Of a stretch of DNA of 64,000 nucleotides, positions 27,698-36,106 are shown piece after piece (positions within the stretch are counted from its first letter, which is position 1; the number at the start of each line of letters is the position of its first letter). The notes under the pieces are model-generated. The model was not told the DNA's origin. It was given only the letters and a program-made list of their open reading frames with translations, and made no database searches. Where the stretch lies: the NCBI GenBank assembly GCA_934695425.1, contig CAKUVH010000004.1, positions 1 through 64,000 of the forward strand, given 5' to 3'. This DNA is from an uncultured Eubacteriales bacterium. Lineage in GTDB: Bacteria; Bacillota; Clostridia; Oscillospirales; Acutalibacteraceae. Made by a program: the position numbers and the translations under genes.

Positions 27698-27736
27698 ACG
27701 TATACATTAAAATATATATAAAAATCATTTATATTG

Positions 27737-27764
27737 TTGAAATTATATAAATATATGCTATAAT
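27737..27764 (+). promoter_or_regulatory. Promoter of the NHLP exporter operon
   Basis: TTGAAA at 27737-27742, 16 bp, TATAAT at 27759-27764, about 40 bp before the first gene. Confidence 0.6.
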
Positions 27765-27806
27765 TGTTGTGTTAGATACTAATTATTTTAGAGAAGGGTG
27801 ATATAA

Positions 27807-28388
27807 ATGTCTGGAAATGAGAAGAATTTATTTCGTAAAAGCAGTCTGGAAAGAGTTTCTTCCCCTGAGCAACTTAACGAATACATCAAAGTTACCAATC
27901 CAAGTTTGATAGTGATTTTAGTAACGGTTTTTGCGATGATTTTATCAGCAATGGTATGGATATTTGCCGGCGGGCTCCCTAAAACCGTTTCGCTGGCGGG
28001 AGTGGTTGTGGGTAATTCTTCAGGCACTCAAAAAGTTTACAGTTACGTTTCTATCGGAGACAGTAAACGTCTGACCGAAGGCACAGAAGTGCAAATTTGC
28101 CCCGAATACGCTCCTCGAGAAGAATATGGATATATAAAAGGAAAAATAACTTCTATCGGCGATGAAATTGTTACCAGTCAGTATTTAAATTACAAATTTG
28201 AAAATCCACAAGTTATTTTGCCTTTGATTACCGCGGCATCAAAGGAATCCAACTTAATAGAAATAGAAATGGAAATGGGAGATTGGTCAAACGAAAACGG
28301 AAAAAATATCGAAGTAGTCGAAGGGACTCTTTGTGAAGTTTCTGCTATAGTAGGAGAGACAAAGCCTTATGAGCTCATTTTTAAATAA
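27807..28388 (+). CDS. NHLP-system secretion adaptor (HlyD-like)
   Basis: A 193-residue membrane-fusion-type protein. The N-terminal segment FRKSSLERVSSPEQLNEYI is characteristic of NHLM/NHLP secretion proteins. A single transmembrane helix (about 34-55) follows, then a short beta-rich barrel without the long coiled-coil hairpin of full HlyD proteins. In this family it works with two ABC exporters in peptide secretion. Its ATG follows GAAGGGTG, and the first exporter begins 19 bases after its stop. Confidence 0.9.
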   Translation: MSGNEKNLFRKSSLERVSSPEQLNEYIKVTNPSLIVILVTVFAMILSAMVWIFAGGLPKTVSLAGVVVGNSSGTQKVYSYVSIGDSKRLTEGTEVQICPEYAPREEYGYIKGKITSIGDEIVTSQYLNYKFENPQVILPLITAASKESNLIEIEMEMGDWSNENGKNIEVVEGTLCEVSAIVGETKPYELIFK

Positions 28389-28407
28389 AAGAAAAAAGGA
28401 GGAATAG

Positions 28408-30558
28408 ATGGTGGCTAGAAAGAAAAAAGTTCCTGTTATTATGCAAATGGAAGCGCTGGAATGCGGCGCGGCATGTGTTTGTATGATAGCGGCGTACTAT
28501 AAAAAGTGGATACCTCTTACTCAAGTCCGTTCGGACTGCGGTGTATCCCGTGACGGAAGCGTTGCCAAGAACATGCTTGCTGCGGCAAGATCGTATGGTT
28601 TCAAAACAGCAGGATACAAACTTGAACCGGAGGCGCTTGGCTCAATCACTTTGCCGGCAATAATCCATTGGAATTTCAATCATTTTGTTGTTCTTTGCGG
28701 CATCGATTATAACAAAAAGAAAGCATATATCAACGACCCGGCAAGAGGAAGAGTAGTTGTTGATATGGACGAATTCGATCAGGCTTTCACGGGAATTGCT
28801 TTAACTTTGGTTCCTACTGAAGAATTCAAACCCGAAGGCAAGCAAAAAAGCGTTATTTCTTTTGCAAAAAGATGTTTGAAAGGAGCAGCGTTTCCTTTTG
28901 TTTTGGCAATGCTCCTAAGTATCGCTGTGCTTGTAATCGACATGGCTACACCGATTTTCCAAAAAATATTTATTGATAACTTGCTAAACGGGAAAAACCC
29001 GGAGTGGACATATCCTTTCCTCGGAATAATGTTTGCGCTTTTGATTTTCCAAGTTTTGGTAGCGTGTGTAAGGTCGTTTTACTGGCTGAAAATACAAGGA
29101 AAATTTGCCGTGACTGCGAGCGCTAACTTCATGTGGCATGTTTTGAGATTACCTATGGACTTCTTTTCTCAGAGATATGTCGGAGATGTAGTTTCAAGAC
29201 AAGAATCCACCGCAGATATAGCTTTGACTCTTATTGAGAAAATCGCCCCGCTTGTTCCCAGCATTGTGTCGATGTTCTTTTACTTATTTATCATGATTAA
29301 TTGGAGCTTGCCGCTCACTATAATCGGCCTCAGTGCGACAATTATAAATATGTTTATAGTAAGATACACTTCTAAAAAAATATTAAATTTTCAAAGAGTT
29401 TTGGTACCAAGCCAAGGAAAATTATCAAGTGTTACTTACTCGGGATTTGAAATGATAGAAACCATAAAAGCAACCGGTGCAGAAAGCGGATACTTTGAAA
29501 GATGGGCGGGCTATTACTCCAAACAAAATAACGCCAACATAGCACTTGCAAAATTTACGCAGTATTTTGGACAACTCCCTAGCATCATAGAAAATTTGGC
29601 AAACTGTTTGCTGTTGTTCTCCGGTATTTACCTAATTATGAACGGTCAGTTCACGATAGGAATGTTAACGGCTTTTCAAGGTTATCTGTCAAGACTTTTA
29701 AGCCCTCTCAACGACATGATGGATTTATACAAAGACATCATTGAAATGAGATGCGAAATGGAACGTGTCGAAGATGTTCTGGATTATAAAACCGACGTAG
29801 ACGACACCAAAGTAGAAATAAATCGAGATGAAAGAAAATTAAGAGGCGAATTGGAGCTGAGCGATATAACTTTTGGCTACGGTAAACTCAGCAAACCTCT
29901 TTTGGAGCACTTTAATTTATCCGTCAAGCCCGGCGGCTGGGTTGCTATAGTTGGTGGAAGCGGAAGCGGAAAATCAACCGTCGCAAAGCTCATTACAGGA
30001 CTTTACAAGCCTTGGAGCGGAGATATAAAATTTGATGGATTAAAAAGAGAAGAAATCGACCCATACAGATTCCACAGTTCCGTCTCTATGGTCGACCAAG
30101 ATAAAGTTATGTTCCATGATACAATAAAAAATAACATAAGAATGTGGGATGAATCCATAGAAGATTTTGCCGTAACTCTTGCCGCAAAGGATTCTGATAT
30201 ACACGAAGCTATAATCACAAGACCCGATGGGTATAATCACATACTCAGAGAGGGAGGAAAAGATTTTTCCGGAGGTCAATGCCAAAGAATTGAAATTGCT
30301 CGTGCACTAGCTCAAGAACCCACAGTGATGATTCTCGACGAAGCGACTTCCGCATTAGATGCCAAAACCGAAAAGAAAGTCATGGAAAATATCCGCAAAA
30401 TCGGATGTACTTGCATAGTGGTAGCTCATAGACTTTCAACTATAAGAGACTGCGATGAAATCATCGTCCTTGACAAAGGCGAGGTTGTAGAGCGCGGAAC
30501 TCACGACGAGCTCATGGCACTAGGCGGAAAATATAAAGAATTGGTAATCACAGAGTAA
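28408..30558 (+). CDS. NHLP-family peptidase/permease/ATPase exporter
   Basis: A 716-residue ABC exporter with an N-terminal C39 peptidase that removes double-glycine-type leaders during export. The protease triad is Cys19 (ALECGAAC), His92 (NFNHFVV) and Asp110 (INDPARG). A six-helix permease occupies about 150-440. The ATPase domain has Walker A GGSGSGKST, the signature SGGQCQRIEIARAL, Walker B MILDEATSALD and the H-loop AHRLST. It is intact and probably active. No precursor peptide or modification enzyme lies in the window. Confidence 0.95.
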   Translation: MVARKKKVPVIMQMEALECGAACVCMIAAYYKKWIPLTQVRSDCGVSRDGSVAKNMLAAARSYGFKTAGYKLEPEALGSITLPAIIHWNFNHFVVLCGIDYNKKKAYINDPARGRVVVDMDEFDQAFTGIALTLVPTEEFKPEGKQKSVISFAKRCLKGAAFPFVLAMLLSIAVLVIDMATPIFQKIFIDNLLNGKNPEWTYPFLGIMFALLIFQVLVACVRSFYWLKIQGKFAVTASANFMWHVLRLPMDFFSQRYVGDVVSRQESTADIALTLIEKIAPLVPSIVSMFFYLFIMINWSLPLTIIGLSATIINMFIVRYTSKKILNFQRVLVPSQGKLSSVTYSGFEMIETIKATGAESGYFERWAGYYSKQNNANIALAKFTQYFGQLPSIIENLANCLLLFSGIYLIMNGQFTIGMLTAFQGYLSRLLSPLNDMMDLYKDIIEMRCEMERVEDVLDYKTDVDDTKVEINRDERKLRGELELSDITFGYGKLSKPLLEHFNLSVKPGGWVAIVGGSGSGKSTVAKLITGLYKPWSGDIKFDGLKREEIDPYRFHSSVSMVDQDKVMFHDTIKNNIRMWDESIEDFAVTLAAKDSDIHEAIITRPDGYNHILREGGKDFSGGQCQRIEIARALAQEPTVMILDEATSALDAKTEKKVMENIRKIGCTCIVVAHRLSTIRDCDEIIVLDKGEVVERGTHDELMALGGKYKELVITE

Positions 30559-30572
30559 AAGGAGGGAAGACA

Positions 30573-32732
30573 ATGGATTTTTTTGAAAATCAGATTAACC
30601 GCAGAAAAATTAGCGATTCTGAAATATTTGAAGATGCTTTTTCGGACTTGCTTTCCATAATTGGCATAGAAGCTCCAAAATCCAGCAAAAAAGCCAGAGG
30701 AGCAATAGGAGAAATATTAAAATATTTCGGAAAAGATATCCCGGAAGTTCCCGAAAATATTACGAGCCTTGATTCACAGCTTGAATACATGCTTAGACCT
30801 TCGGGTGTGATGAGAAGAAGAGTTGAGTTGAAAGGTCGTTGGTGGAAAGATTCAACAGGATGTTTCTTAGCCGGAACAAAAGATAATAATATAGTAGCAA
30901 TTTTGCCCGGAAAATGGGGAGGATACTACTATAAAGATTCAAACGGTCAGCGAGTGAAAATTGATGATAAAACAGCTAAAAATCTTAACGTGGATGCATT
31001 TTGTTTCTACAAACCGTTCCCTCTTAAATCGTTAAAAATACGCGATTTAGTAATGTTCATGGTTAGCGTACTTTCCCGCGCGGACTTAGCCTTTATCGTC
31101 GGTGCACTTGTAGTTATCAGTTTGATTGGGCTTATTTTCCCGAAATTAACTAACATAATCTACAACGATTTAGTCCCATCCGGTTCAATGTCATTCTTGT
31201 TGCCATTCATTTCATTTTATTTAGGATTGACTTTTGGGAAATTATTCCTCGGTATCACTGATAATATTGTTAAATATAGGTTCCAAACAAGATTGTCTCT
31301 GAATTTAAACAGCGCCATCATGATGAGGATGTTCAGCTTACCTACTTCGTTTTTCAAAAATTATACCCCTGGCGAACTAGCAAGCCGCATGGGTTATATT
31401 GCGTCGCTCTGTAATATGATAGTTGACGCCATTTTAAATACCACTCTTAAAGCATTTTTCTCAATGGTTTTTATTGTTCCTATGTGTAAATATGCGCCCG
31501 GCTTGGTTGCTCCCGGACTGCTTATCATAGTAATTATGATTGCATATTCGGTATTTATAACTCTTTATAGGCAAAAAATATATAAGAAAAAATTAGAAAT
31601 ATCCCCTAAGCTCCAATCTCTTACTTACGCTCTTTTTGGGGGCATGCAAAAAATAAAAGTTACCGGTTCGGAAAAAAGAGCTTTCGCCAAATGGGCAGAG
31701 TCTTACGCCGAAGTTTCTAAACTCGATTATTCTCCTCCTATTTTAATTAGGATAGATTCCATAATAAGTTTGATAATATCTTCTCTTGGAACGATAGTCC
31801 TTTATTATTTTGCAATACAAAGTTCCGTTTCATCAGCAAATTATCTCTCCTTTAGCGAGGCATACGGTGCGGTTAGCGGAGCAATAATGGCGCTTAGCGG
31901 AATGGCACTTAAATTTGCAAATTTGGGACCGATTTTAAAGATGATAAAACCTGTTTTGGAACAAGAGCCGGAATCTTGTAACGGCAGAAAAATTCCTACT
32001 TCGCTTTCCGGCGATATAGATATTAACCACATTACATTCAGGTACAGCGAAGACGGTCCTACAATTTTAAATGATATAAATTTCAAAGTGAAAAAAGGTG
32101 AATATGTAGCCATAGTAGGTTCAACAGGCTGCGGTAAATCTACTCTTATGAGAATTCTCTTAGGGTTTGAAAATCCCGAAAAAGGCGCTATATATTACGG
32201 CGGAAGAGATTTGAAATCCTTGGATTTAAGGAGTGTCAGACAGAAAATAGGCGTTGTAATGCAGAATGGTTCTCTTTTCCCCGGGGATATTTTCTCCAAC
32301 ATAATTGTGACTTCTCCGTGGAAAAATATGGATGACGCTTGGGAAGCGGCTCGAATGGCAGGAATCGAAGAAGACATAAAAGAAATGCCAATGGGCATGC
32401 ATACTTTGATTTCTGAGGGCGCCGGAGGAATTTCGGGAGGCCAGAAACAAAGATTGATGATAGCGAGGGCAATTATCGGCAAGCCGTCAATTCTTTACTT
32501 TGATGAAGCAACTTCTGCTCTCGATAACATCACGCAAAGCCATGTTGCTAAGAGTATTTCCAATTTGAAGAGTACTCGAATCGTGATTGCTCACAGACTT
32601 TCAACTATAAAGAACTGCGATAGAATTCTGGTTATGGATAAGGGAAGAATTGTCGAAGAAGGAAATTATGATTCTTTAATGGAGAAAAAAGGTCTGTTTT
32701 ACGAGTTGGCAATTCGCCAAGTAGTAGGATAA
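30573..32732 (+). CDS. NHLP-family permease/ATPase exporter, second subunit
   Basis: A 719-residue ABC half-transporter without a C39 peptidase. Instead it has an N-terminal cytoplasmic region of about 165 residues, as in the second NHLP exporter. Six transmembrane helices span about 170-470. The ATPase has Walker A GSTGCGKST, signature SGGQKQRLMIARAI, Walker B ILYFDEATSALD and H-loop AHRLST. The ATG follows GGAGGG and lies 15 bases past the first exporter, so a heterodimer is likely (inference). Confidence 0.93.
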   Translation: MDFFENQINRRKISDSEIFEDAFSDLLSIIGIEAPKSSKKARGAIGEILKYFGKDIPEVPENITSLDSQLEYMLRPSGVMRRRVELKGRWWKDSTGCFLAGTKDNNIVAILPGKWGGYYYKDSNGQRVKIDDKTAKNLNVDAFCFYKPFPLKSLKIRDLVMFMVSVLSRADLAFIVGALVVISLIGLIFPKLTNIIYNDLVPSGSMSFLLPFISFYLGLTFGKLFLGITDNIVKYRFQTRLSLNLNSAIMMRMFSLPTSFFKNYTPGELASRMGYIASLCNMIVDAILNTTLKAFFSMVFIVPMCKYAPGLVAPGLLIIVIMIAYSVFITLYRQKIYKKKLEISPKLQSLTYALFGGMQKIKVTGSEKRAFAKWAESYAEVSKLDYSPPILIRIDSIISLIISSLGTIVLYYFAIQSSVSSANYLSFSEAYGAVSGAIMALSGMALKFANLGPILKMIKPVLEQEPESCNGRKIPTSLSGDIDINHITFRYSEDGPTILNDINFKVKKGEYVAIVGSTGCGKSTLMRILLGFENPEKGAIYYGGRDLKSLDLRSVRQKIGVVMQNGSLFPGDIFSNIIVTSPWKNMDDAWEAARMAGIEEDIKEMPMGMHTLISEGAGGISGGQKQRLMIARAIIGKPSILYFDEATSALDNITQSHVAKSISNLKSTRIVIAHRLSTIKNCDRILVMDKGRIVEEGNYDSLMEKKGLFYELAIRQVVG

Positions 32733-32741
32733 AATATAAAT

Positions 32742-32774
32742 AATCACCCCTGGCTTAGCCTGGGGTGATTTTTT
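32742..32774 (+). terminator. Terminator of the exporter operon
   Basis: A perfect 9-bp stem AATCACCCC/GGGGTGATT with an 11-base loop runs into Ts. Confidence 0.85.
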
Positions 32775-33146
32775 GCGAGTAAAGTCTATTCTCCGCCCAT
32801 AAATAAGTCGATTTTTCATTAAAAAATTACTGTCTCTGAATGAGGACGTTGCTTGTGCAAAGATTGAGCTTGTTGCTTATGAACAGACCGATTTTCATTT
32901 TTTAAACTTGCCAAGCCGCGCAAATTTTATGTTCAAACCAAAAATTGCAGCCCTTGAATGAAGTTGCTACCTGAGAAAAGACTGCCACTTGCTGCTTATG
33001 AACGGATCAATTTTTAATCTTTTAAACTCACTAATTCACACGGATTTCTACATACAGTCTTCAAAAATACTGATTGCCCTTGAATGGAGTTTGTACTTGA
33101 GAAAAGTTTGTTACTCGTTTTCTGCGAACTGTCGTTTGAGATTTAT

Positions 33147-33182
33147 TTATCCACACGACTATCACATGATTTTTTATACACA
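33147..33182 (+). promoter_or_regulatory. Pair of DnaA-box-like sequences, repeat copy 1
   Basis: TTATCCACA at 33147-33155 and TTATACACA at 33174-33182 both match the bacterial DnaA-box consensus TTATNCACA exactly, same orientation, 27 bp apart. Confidence 0.5.
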
Positions 33183-33398
33183 CCCACCGAATTTCCCGAG
33201 GGATATTTATTACGTTTCAACTGGATGAAGAGGGGAGCGGTTCAAGAACCTCACGCCAAGCACGTGAGCAGAGCTCAAGTAAAACTCGTGAAAATAAAAT
33301 GAATTTGTTATTATTTATAATTATTTAAGCATATAATGAGGACTGCACTTGTGAAAAGATTTTTACTCGTTTTCTGCGAACTGTCGTTTGAGCTTTAT

Positions 33399-33433
33399 TT
33401 ATCCACAAGACTATCACACGATTTTTATACACC
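33399..33433 (+). promoter_or_regulatory. Pair of DnaA-box-like sequences, repeat copy 2
   Basis: TTATCCACA at 33399-33407 matches the consensus exactly; TTATACACC at 33425-33433 has one mismatch. Same orientation, 26 bp apart, as in copy 1. Confidence 0.45.
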
Positions 33434-33605
33434 CCCCGAATTTCCCGAGGGAGATTTATTACGTTTCAACTGGATGAAGAGGGGAGCGGTTCAAGAACCT
33501 TACGCCAAGCACGTGAGCAGAGCTCAAGTAAGATTCTTCAAAATAAAATGAATTTGTTATTATTTATAATTATTTAAGCATATAATTTAGTATAAAAATA
33601 GAAAC

Positions 33606-33627
33606 GCACTATACTACTGTATAGTGC
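33606..33627 (-). terminator. Terminator of the tRNA cluster
   Basis: On the minus strand a perfect 9-bp stem GCACTATAC/GTATAGTGC with a 4-base loop is followed by T-rich sequence, just past tRNA-Lys. Confidence 0.8.
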
Positions 33628-33632
33628 ATATC

Positions 33633-33708
33633 TGGTGAGCCATCGGGGACTCGAACCCCGGACAACCGGATTAAAAGTCAGGTGCTCTACCAACTGAGCT
33701 AATGGCTC
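33633..33708 (-). tRNA. tRNA-Lys (anticodon TTT)
   Basis: Minus-strand 76-nt cloverleaf with encoded CCA end, anticodon loop CTTTTAA and T-loop GTTCGAGTC. Last of five tRNAs in the cluster. Confidence 0.97.
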
Positions 33709-33722
33709 ATATTAAATTGAAA

Positions 33723-33797
33723 TGGCTGGGATGGCTGGATTCGAACCAGCGAATGATGGAGTCAAAGTCCACTGCCTTACCGCTTGGCTACACCCCA
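33723..33797 (-). tRNA. tRNA-Gln (anticodon TTG)
   Basis: Minus-strand 75-nt tRNA with encoded CCA, acceptor TGGGGTG and anticodon loop CTTTGAC. Confidence 0.96.
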
Positions 33798-33818
33798 ACA
33801 AAAATTGGTCTATATTAA

Positions 33819-33896
33819 TGGGGTGGATAATCGGAGTTGAACCGATGGCCTCCAGAGCCACAATCTGGCGCTCTAGCCAACTGAGCTATATCCACC
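33819..33896 (-). tRNA. tRNA-His (anticodon GTG)
   Basis: Minus-strand tRNA with encoded CCA, anticodon loop TTGTGGC, and an extra 5' G opposite a discriminator C, the mark of tRNA-His. Confidence 0.96.
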
Positions 33897-33906
33897 ATAA
33901 TTACAA

Positions 33907-33984
33907 TGGTGCGCCAGAAGGGATTCGAACCCCTGACCTACTGCTTAGAAGGCAGTTGCTCTATCCTGCTGAGCTACTAGCGCA
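33907..33984 (-). tRNA. tRNA-Arg (anticodon TCT)
   Basis: Minus-strand tRNA with encoded CCA, anticodon loop CTTCTAA and T-loop GTTCGAATC. Confidence 0.96.
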
Positions 33985-34018
33985 GATGTCAGCACCACAT
34001 TGCTGAAGTAATTAGACA

Positions 34019-34092
34019 TGGAGCGGGTGATGGGAATCGAACCCACGCTATCAGCTTGGAAGGCTGAAGTTCTACCATTGAACTACACCCGC
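34019..34092 (-). tRNA. tRNA-Gly (anticodon TCC)
   Basis: Minus-strand 74-nt tRNA with encoded CCA, acceptor GCGGGTG and anticodon loop CTTCCAA. First of the five tRNAs to be transcribed. Confidence 0.97.
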
Positions 34093-34112
34093 ACCCCTTA
34101 GTGACAGAATTT

Positions 34113-34141
34113 ATTCTATCACATTACTTGTAGGCTGTCAA
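34113..34141 (-). promoter_or_regulatory. Promoter of the tRNA cluster
   Basis: On the minus strand, TTGACA (34136-34141), a 17-bp spacer and TAGAAT (34113-34118), about 20 bp before tRNA-Gly. Confidence 0.75.
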
Positions 34142-34203
34142 CACTTTTTTTAAATTATTTTTTAAAAAAATTTTTTTATTATAATTACATATTTTTTGCG
34201 GAA

Positions 34204-34935
34204 CTATGATACTTTTTCAATATCTTTTTTCAGCTTTTCTATTATTCTTTTTTCCAATCTTGAAATATAAGACTGAGAAATCCCCAAAGAATCAGCAACT
34301 TCTTTTTGCGTGTGCTCTTTTACGCCGCAAAGCCCAAACCTCATCTCCATTATCATTTTGTCTCTGTCATTTAGATTTTTTACAGCTTCATTCACCAAAT
34401 TACACTCAGCTTCTTGCTCCAACTTACTCATCACTATGTCGTGGTCACTCCCCAGCACATCCGAAAGCAGCAATTCGTTGCCGTCCCAGTCTATATTTAA
34501 AGGTTCATCTATAGAAGTTTCATTTTTCAATTGAGTATTTTTCCTCAAGAACATCAAAATTTCATTTTCGATGCATCTTGAAGCATATGTTGCAAGTTTG
34601 ATATTTTTGGTCGGCGAAAAAGTGTTAACAGCTTTTATCAGCCCAATCGTTCCGATTGAAATAAGGTCTTCCATGCAAATACCCGAAGAATCAAATTTTT
34701 TTGCTATATATACCACAAGTCTCAAATTATGCGTAATAAGCGGCTCCCTGACATTTCCAGGCGCACCCGAAATTATTTTCTCAATTATTTTGGTTTCTTC
34801 TTCTTTTGATAGAGGCGGCGGCAAAACTTCAGGGCCGTTTATGTAATGTACATCTTTATCAGAAACAAAAAATTTCCAAACATTATTTTTTATATTTAAA
34901 ACCAGTTTTTTCCACATAAGTATAATTTTTTTCAT
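34204..34935 (-). CDS. sigE: Sporulation sigma factor SigE (pro-sigma-E)
   Basis: Mother-cell sigma factor of early sporulation, made as a membrane-bound precursor. The 243-residue product has an N-terminal pro-sequence of about 25-30 residues (Lys-rich, amphipathic), then the family-typical LPPPLSKEEE. Region 2 (EDLISIGTIGLIKAVNTFSP and YASRCIENEILMFLR) and the region 4 helix-turn-helix (TQKEVADSLGISQSYISRLEKR) follow. The ATG follows AAGGAGAG. It lies 13 bases downstream of spoIIGA, the protease that activates it, as in all spore formers. Confidence 0.97.
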   Translation of the reverse strand: MKKIILMWKKLVLNIKNNVWKFFVSDKDVHYINGPEVLPPPLSKEEETKIIEKIISGAPGNVREPLITHNLRLVVYIAKKFDSSGICMEDLISIGTIGLIKAVNTFSPTKNIKLATYASRCIENEILMFLRKNTQLKNETSIDEPLNIDWDGNELLLSDVLGSDHDIVMSKLEQEAECNLVNEAVKNLNDRDKMIMEMRFGLCGVKEHTQKEVADSLGISQSYISRLEKRIIEKLKKDIEKVS

Positions 34936-34948
34936 GCTGTTTCTCTCC

Positions 34949-35815
34949 TTAACTAATTAATTCCGGGTTTATAAGTGCACCAATTTCTTCGGATAAAGTG
35001 CGGTCGGGGCAAATTGCTATGTATGCTTTTTTTAAAATTCCTTCAGGATTTATTATGTTTTTTGGCTTGAACGCAGGGAACACTCCGCTTCCCGCCACAG
35101 TTTTGAAAGGCACCATCCTTATTGGATATTTCAATTCATAGTTTGATATGTTGCATGCATTATTTTCATAGTAATTATCAAGCAAACACAGTAGCTTTTG
35201 AGGTATTATTTTTTCTGCTGTACTTTTTCTGACAATTATTACAGGCAGATTTGAAAACGGCTCTCTTAAAATATTCCCGGTATCAACTTTGGCTCTTAGT
35301 TTTACGGGCGAATTATCGATATTTATTTTTATGTCATAAAATGAATTTTTCATATGATTTTTTCCTATTACCCGATAAAATATTTCTATTATAAAATAGG
35401 AAACAATCGTCGATGCAATCAGCACTCCGGGCGAAATATTAAAGTAAACCACACCGTTGTTCATTTCCATGGAACTTGGTCTGAATAAAATCCACAAGCC
35501 AAGCATCAGCCCTGAAAATAAAAAGTTTATAGCGTAAAAGCAAAGAGTGATTTTTATAAATGATTTTAAGCTTTTGAATCCGAACACACACCAAACAATG
35601 CTCACGGCCATTATAAATTTTACGATGACACTCAGGAATAAATCTGTTTCCGGGAACAGTATGTACAAAGAATAAATTCCGCTTAAAATTTCTCCAAAAA
35701 CAAGTCGAATTGTTTTCCACTTTAAAGATAAGAATTTAGCGGTTAAAAGCAATAAAATGTAATTTATAAAAAGGTTTACAGCAATAAGAATATCTATATA
35801 GATAGTCTGTTTCAT
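34949..35815 (-). CDS. spoIIGA: Pro-sigma-E processing aspartic protease SpoIIGA
   Basis: Membrane protease that cleaves pro-SigE in the mother cell after a forespore signal. The 288-residue product has about five N-terminal transmembrane helices (1-155) and a cytoplasmic C-terminal domain. The catalytic aspartate sits in KVDTGNILREPFS, and the PFKTVAGSG-type motif of the family is visible later. The ATG at 35815 is chosen because AGGTGA lies upstream and the product then begins MKQTIYIDIL. Operon with sigE. Confidence 0.95.
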   Translation of the reverse strand: MKQTIYIDILIAVNLFINYILLLLTAKFLSLKWKTIRLVFGEILSGIYSLYILFPETDLFLSVIVKFIMAVSIVWCVFGFKSLKSFIKITLCFYAINFLFSGLMLGLWILFRPSSMEMNNGVVYFNISPGVLIASTIVSYFIIEIFYRVIGKNHMKNSFYDIKINIDNSPVKLRAKVDTGNILREPFSNLPVIIVRKSTAEKIIPQKLLCLLDNYYENNACNISNYELKYPIRMVPFKTVAGSGVFPAFKPKNIINPEGILKKAYIAICPDRTLSEEIGALINPELIS

Positions 35816-35850
35816 GCATTTCACCTGCAATAAAAATGATATGTAATATA

Positions 35851-35883
35851 ATTATGAACTTTTTTATTTGATTATTATGTCAA
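35851..35883 (-). promoter_or_regulatory. Candidate spoIIG promoter with a long spacer
   Basis: On the minus strand, TTGACA (35878-35883) and CATAAT (35851-35856) are separated by 21 bp (22 if ATAATT is taken as the -10). An over-long spacer is a known trait of the Spo0A-activated spoIIG promoter. I see no clear Spo0A box. Confidence 0.4.
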
Positions 35884-35914
35884 ATTTAGGCGTATAAATA
35901 TTTTTATTATTTAC

Positions 35915-35943
35915 TTGACACATTTTTAAAATACTAATAGAAT
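35915..35943 (+). promoter_or_regulatory. Promoter of tRNA-Ser
   Basis: TTGACA at 35915-35920, 17 bp, TAGAAT at 35938-35943, ten bases before the tRNA. Confidence 0.8.
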
Positions 35944-35952
35944 ATATACCAT

Positions 35953-36041
35953 GGAGCGGTATCGAAGTGGTCATAACGGGGCTGACTCGAAATCAGTTTG
36001 CGGGCAACCGCACGTGGGTTCGAATCCCACTCGCTCCGCCA
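35953..36041 (+). tRNA. tRNA-Ser (anticodon CGA)
   Basis: An 89-nt plus-strand tRNA with encoded CCA, long variable arm and anticodon loop CTCGAAA. A repeat-bearing terminator follows and the accessory island begins right after it. Confidence 0.96.
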
Positions 36042-36046
36042 TACAT

Positions 36047-36077
36047 CGGCAAATCTTGTAAAAGGTTTGTCGATTTT
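36047..36077 (+). terminator. Repeat A, copy 1: terminator after tRNA-Ser
   Basis: A 31-bp imperfect hairpin (CGGCAAATC... pairing with ...GGTTTGTCG) followed by T-rich DNA. It is identical base for base to 37359-37389. Confidence 0.8.
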
Positions 36078-36106
36078 ACTTTTTTAATTTTAAAGGATAC
36101 CTCAAA

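Larger units (their letters stand above)
32830..33590 (+). repeat. Degenerate tandem repeats in an 858-bp stretch without a clear gene
   Basis: This is the largest gap without a recognisable gene. A motif of the form GAATGNAG...CTTGNGAAAAG...TTNCTC recurs at about 32838, 32956, 33082 and 33335. The last two copies extend into a nearly identical block of about 250 bp (33090-33340 and 33340-33590, 252 bp apart, reduced to 249 by one 3-bp deletion). Each block carries two DnaA-box-like 9-mers and two small inverted repeats. Short frames of 72 and 71 codons (33084-33302, 33336-33551) run through the blocks without ribosome binding sites. Confidence 0.8.

Noticed and set aside
33090..33590. Chromosomal origin of replication
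   Set aside because: Only four boxes and no dnaA, dnaN, rpmH or gyrase genes nearby. A DnaA-binding or titration site is the most that can be said.
33722..34006. Open frame of 94 codons on the plus strand across the tRNA cluster
   Set aside because: It is the antisense reading of four tRNA genes. Peptides such as GIRTPD and GFEPAND are well-known artefacts of antisense tRNA translation.
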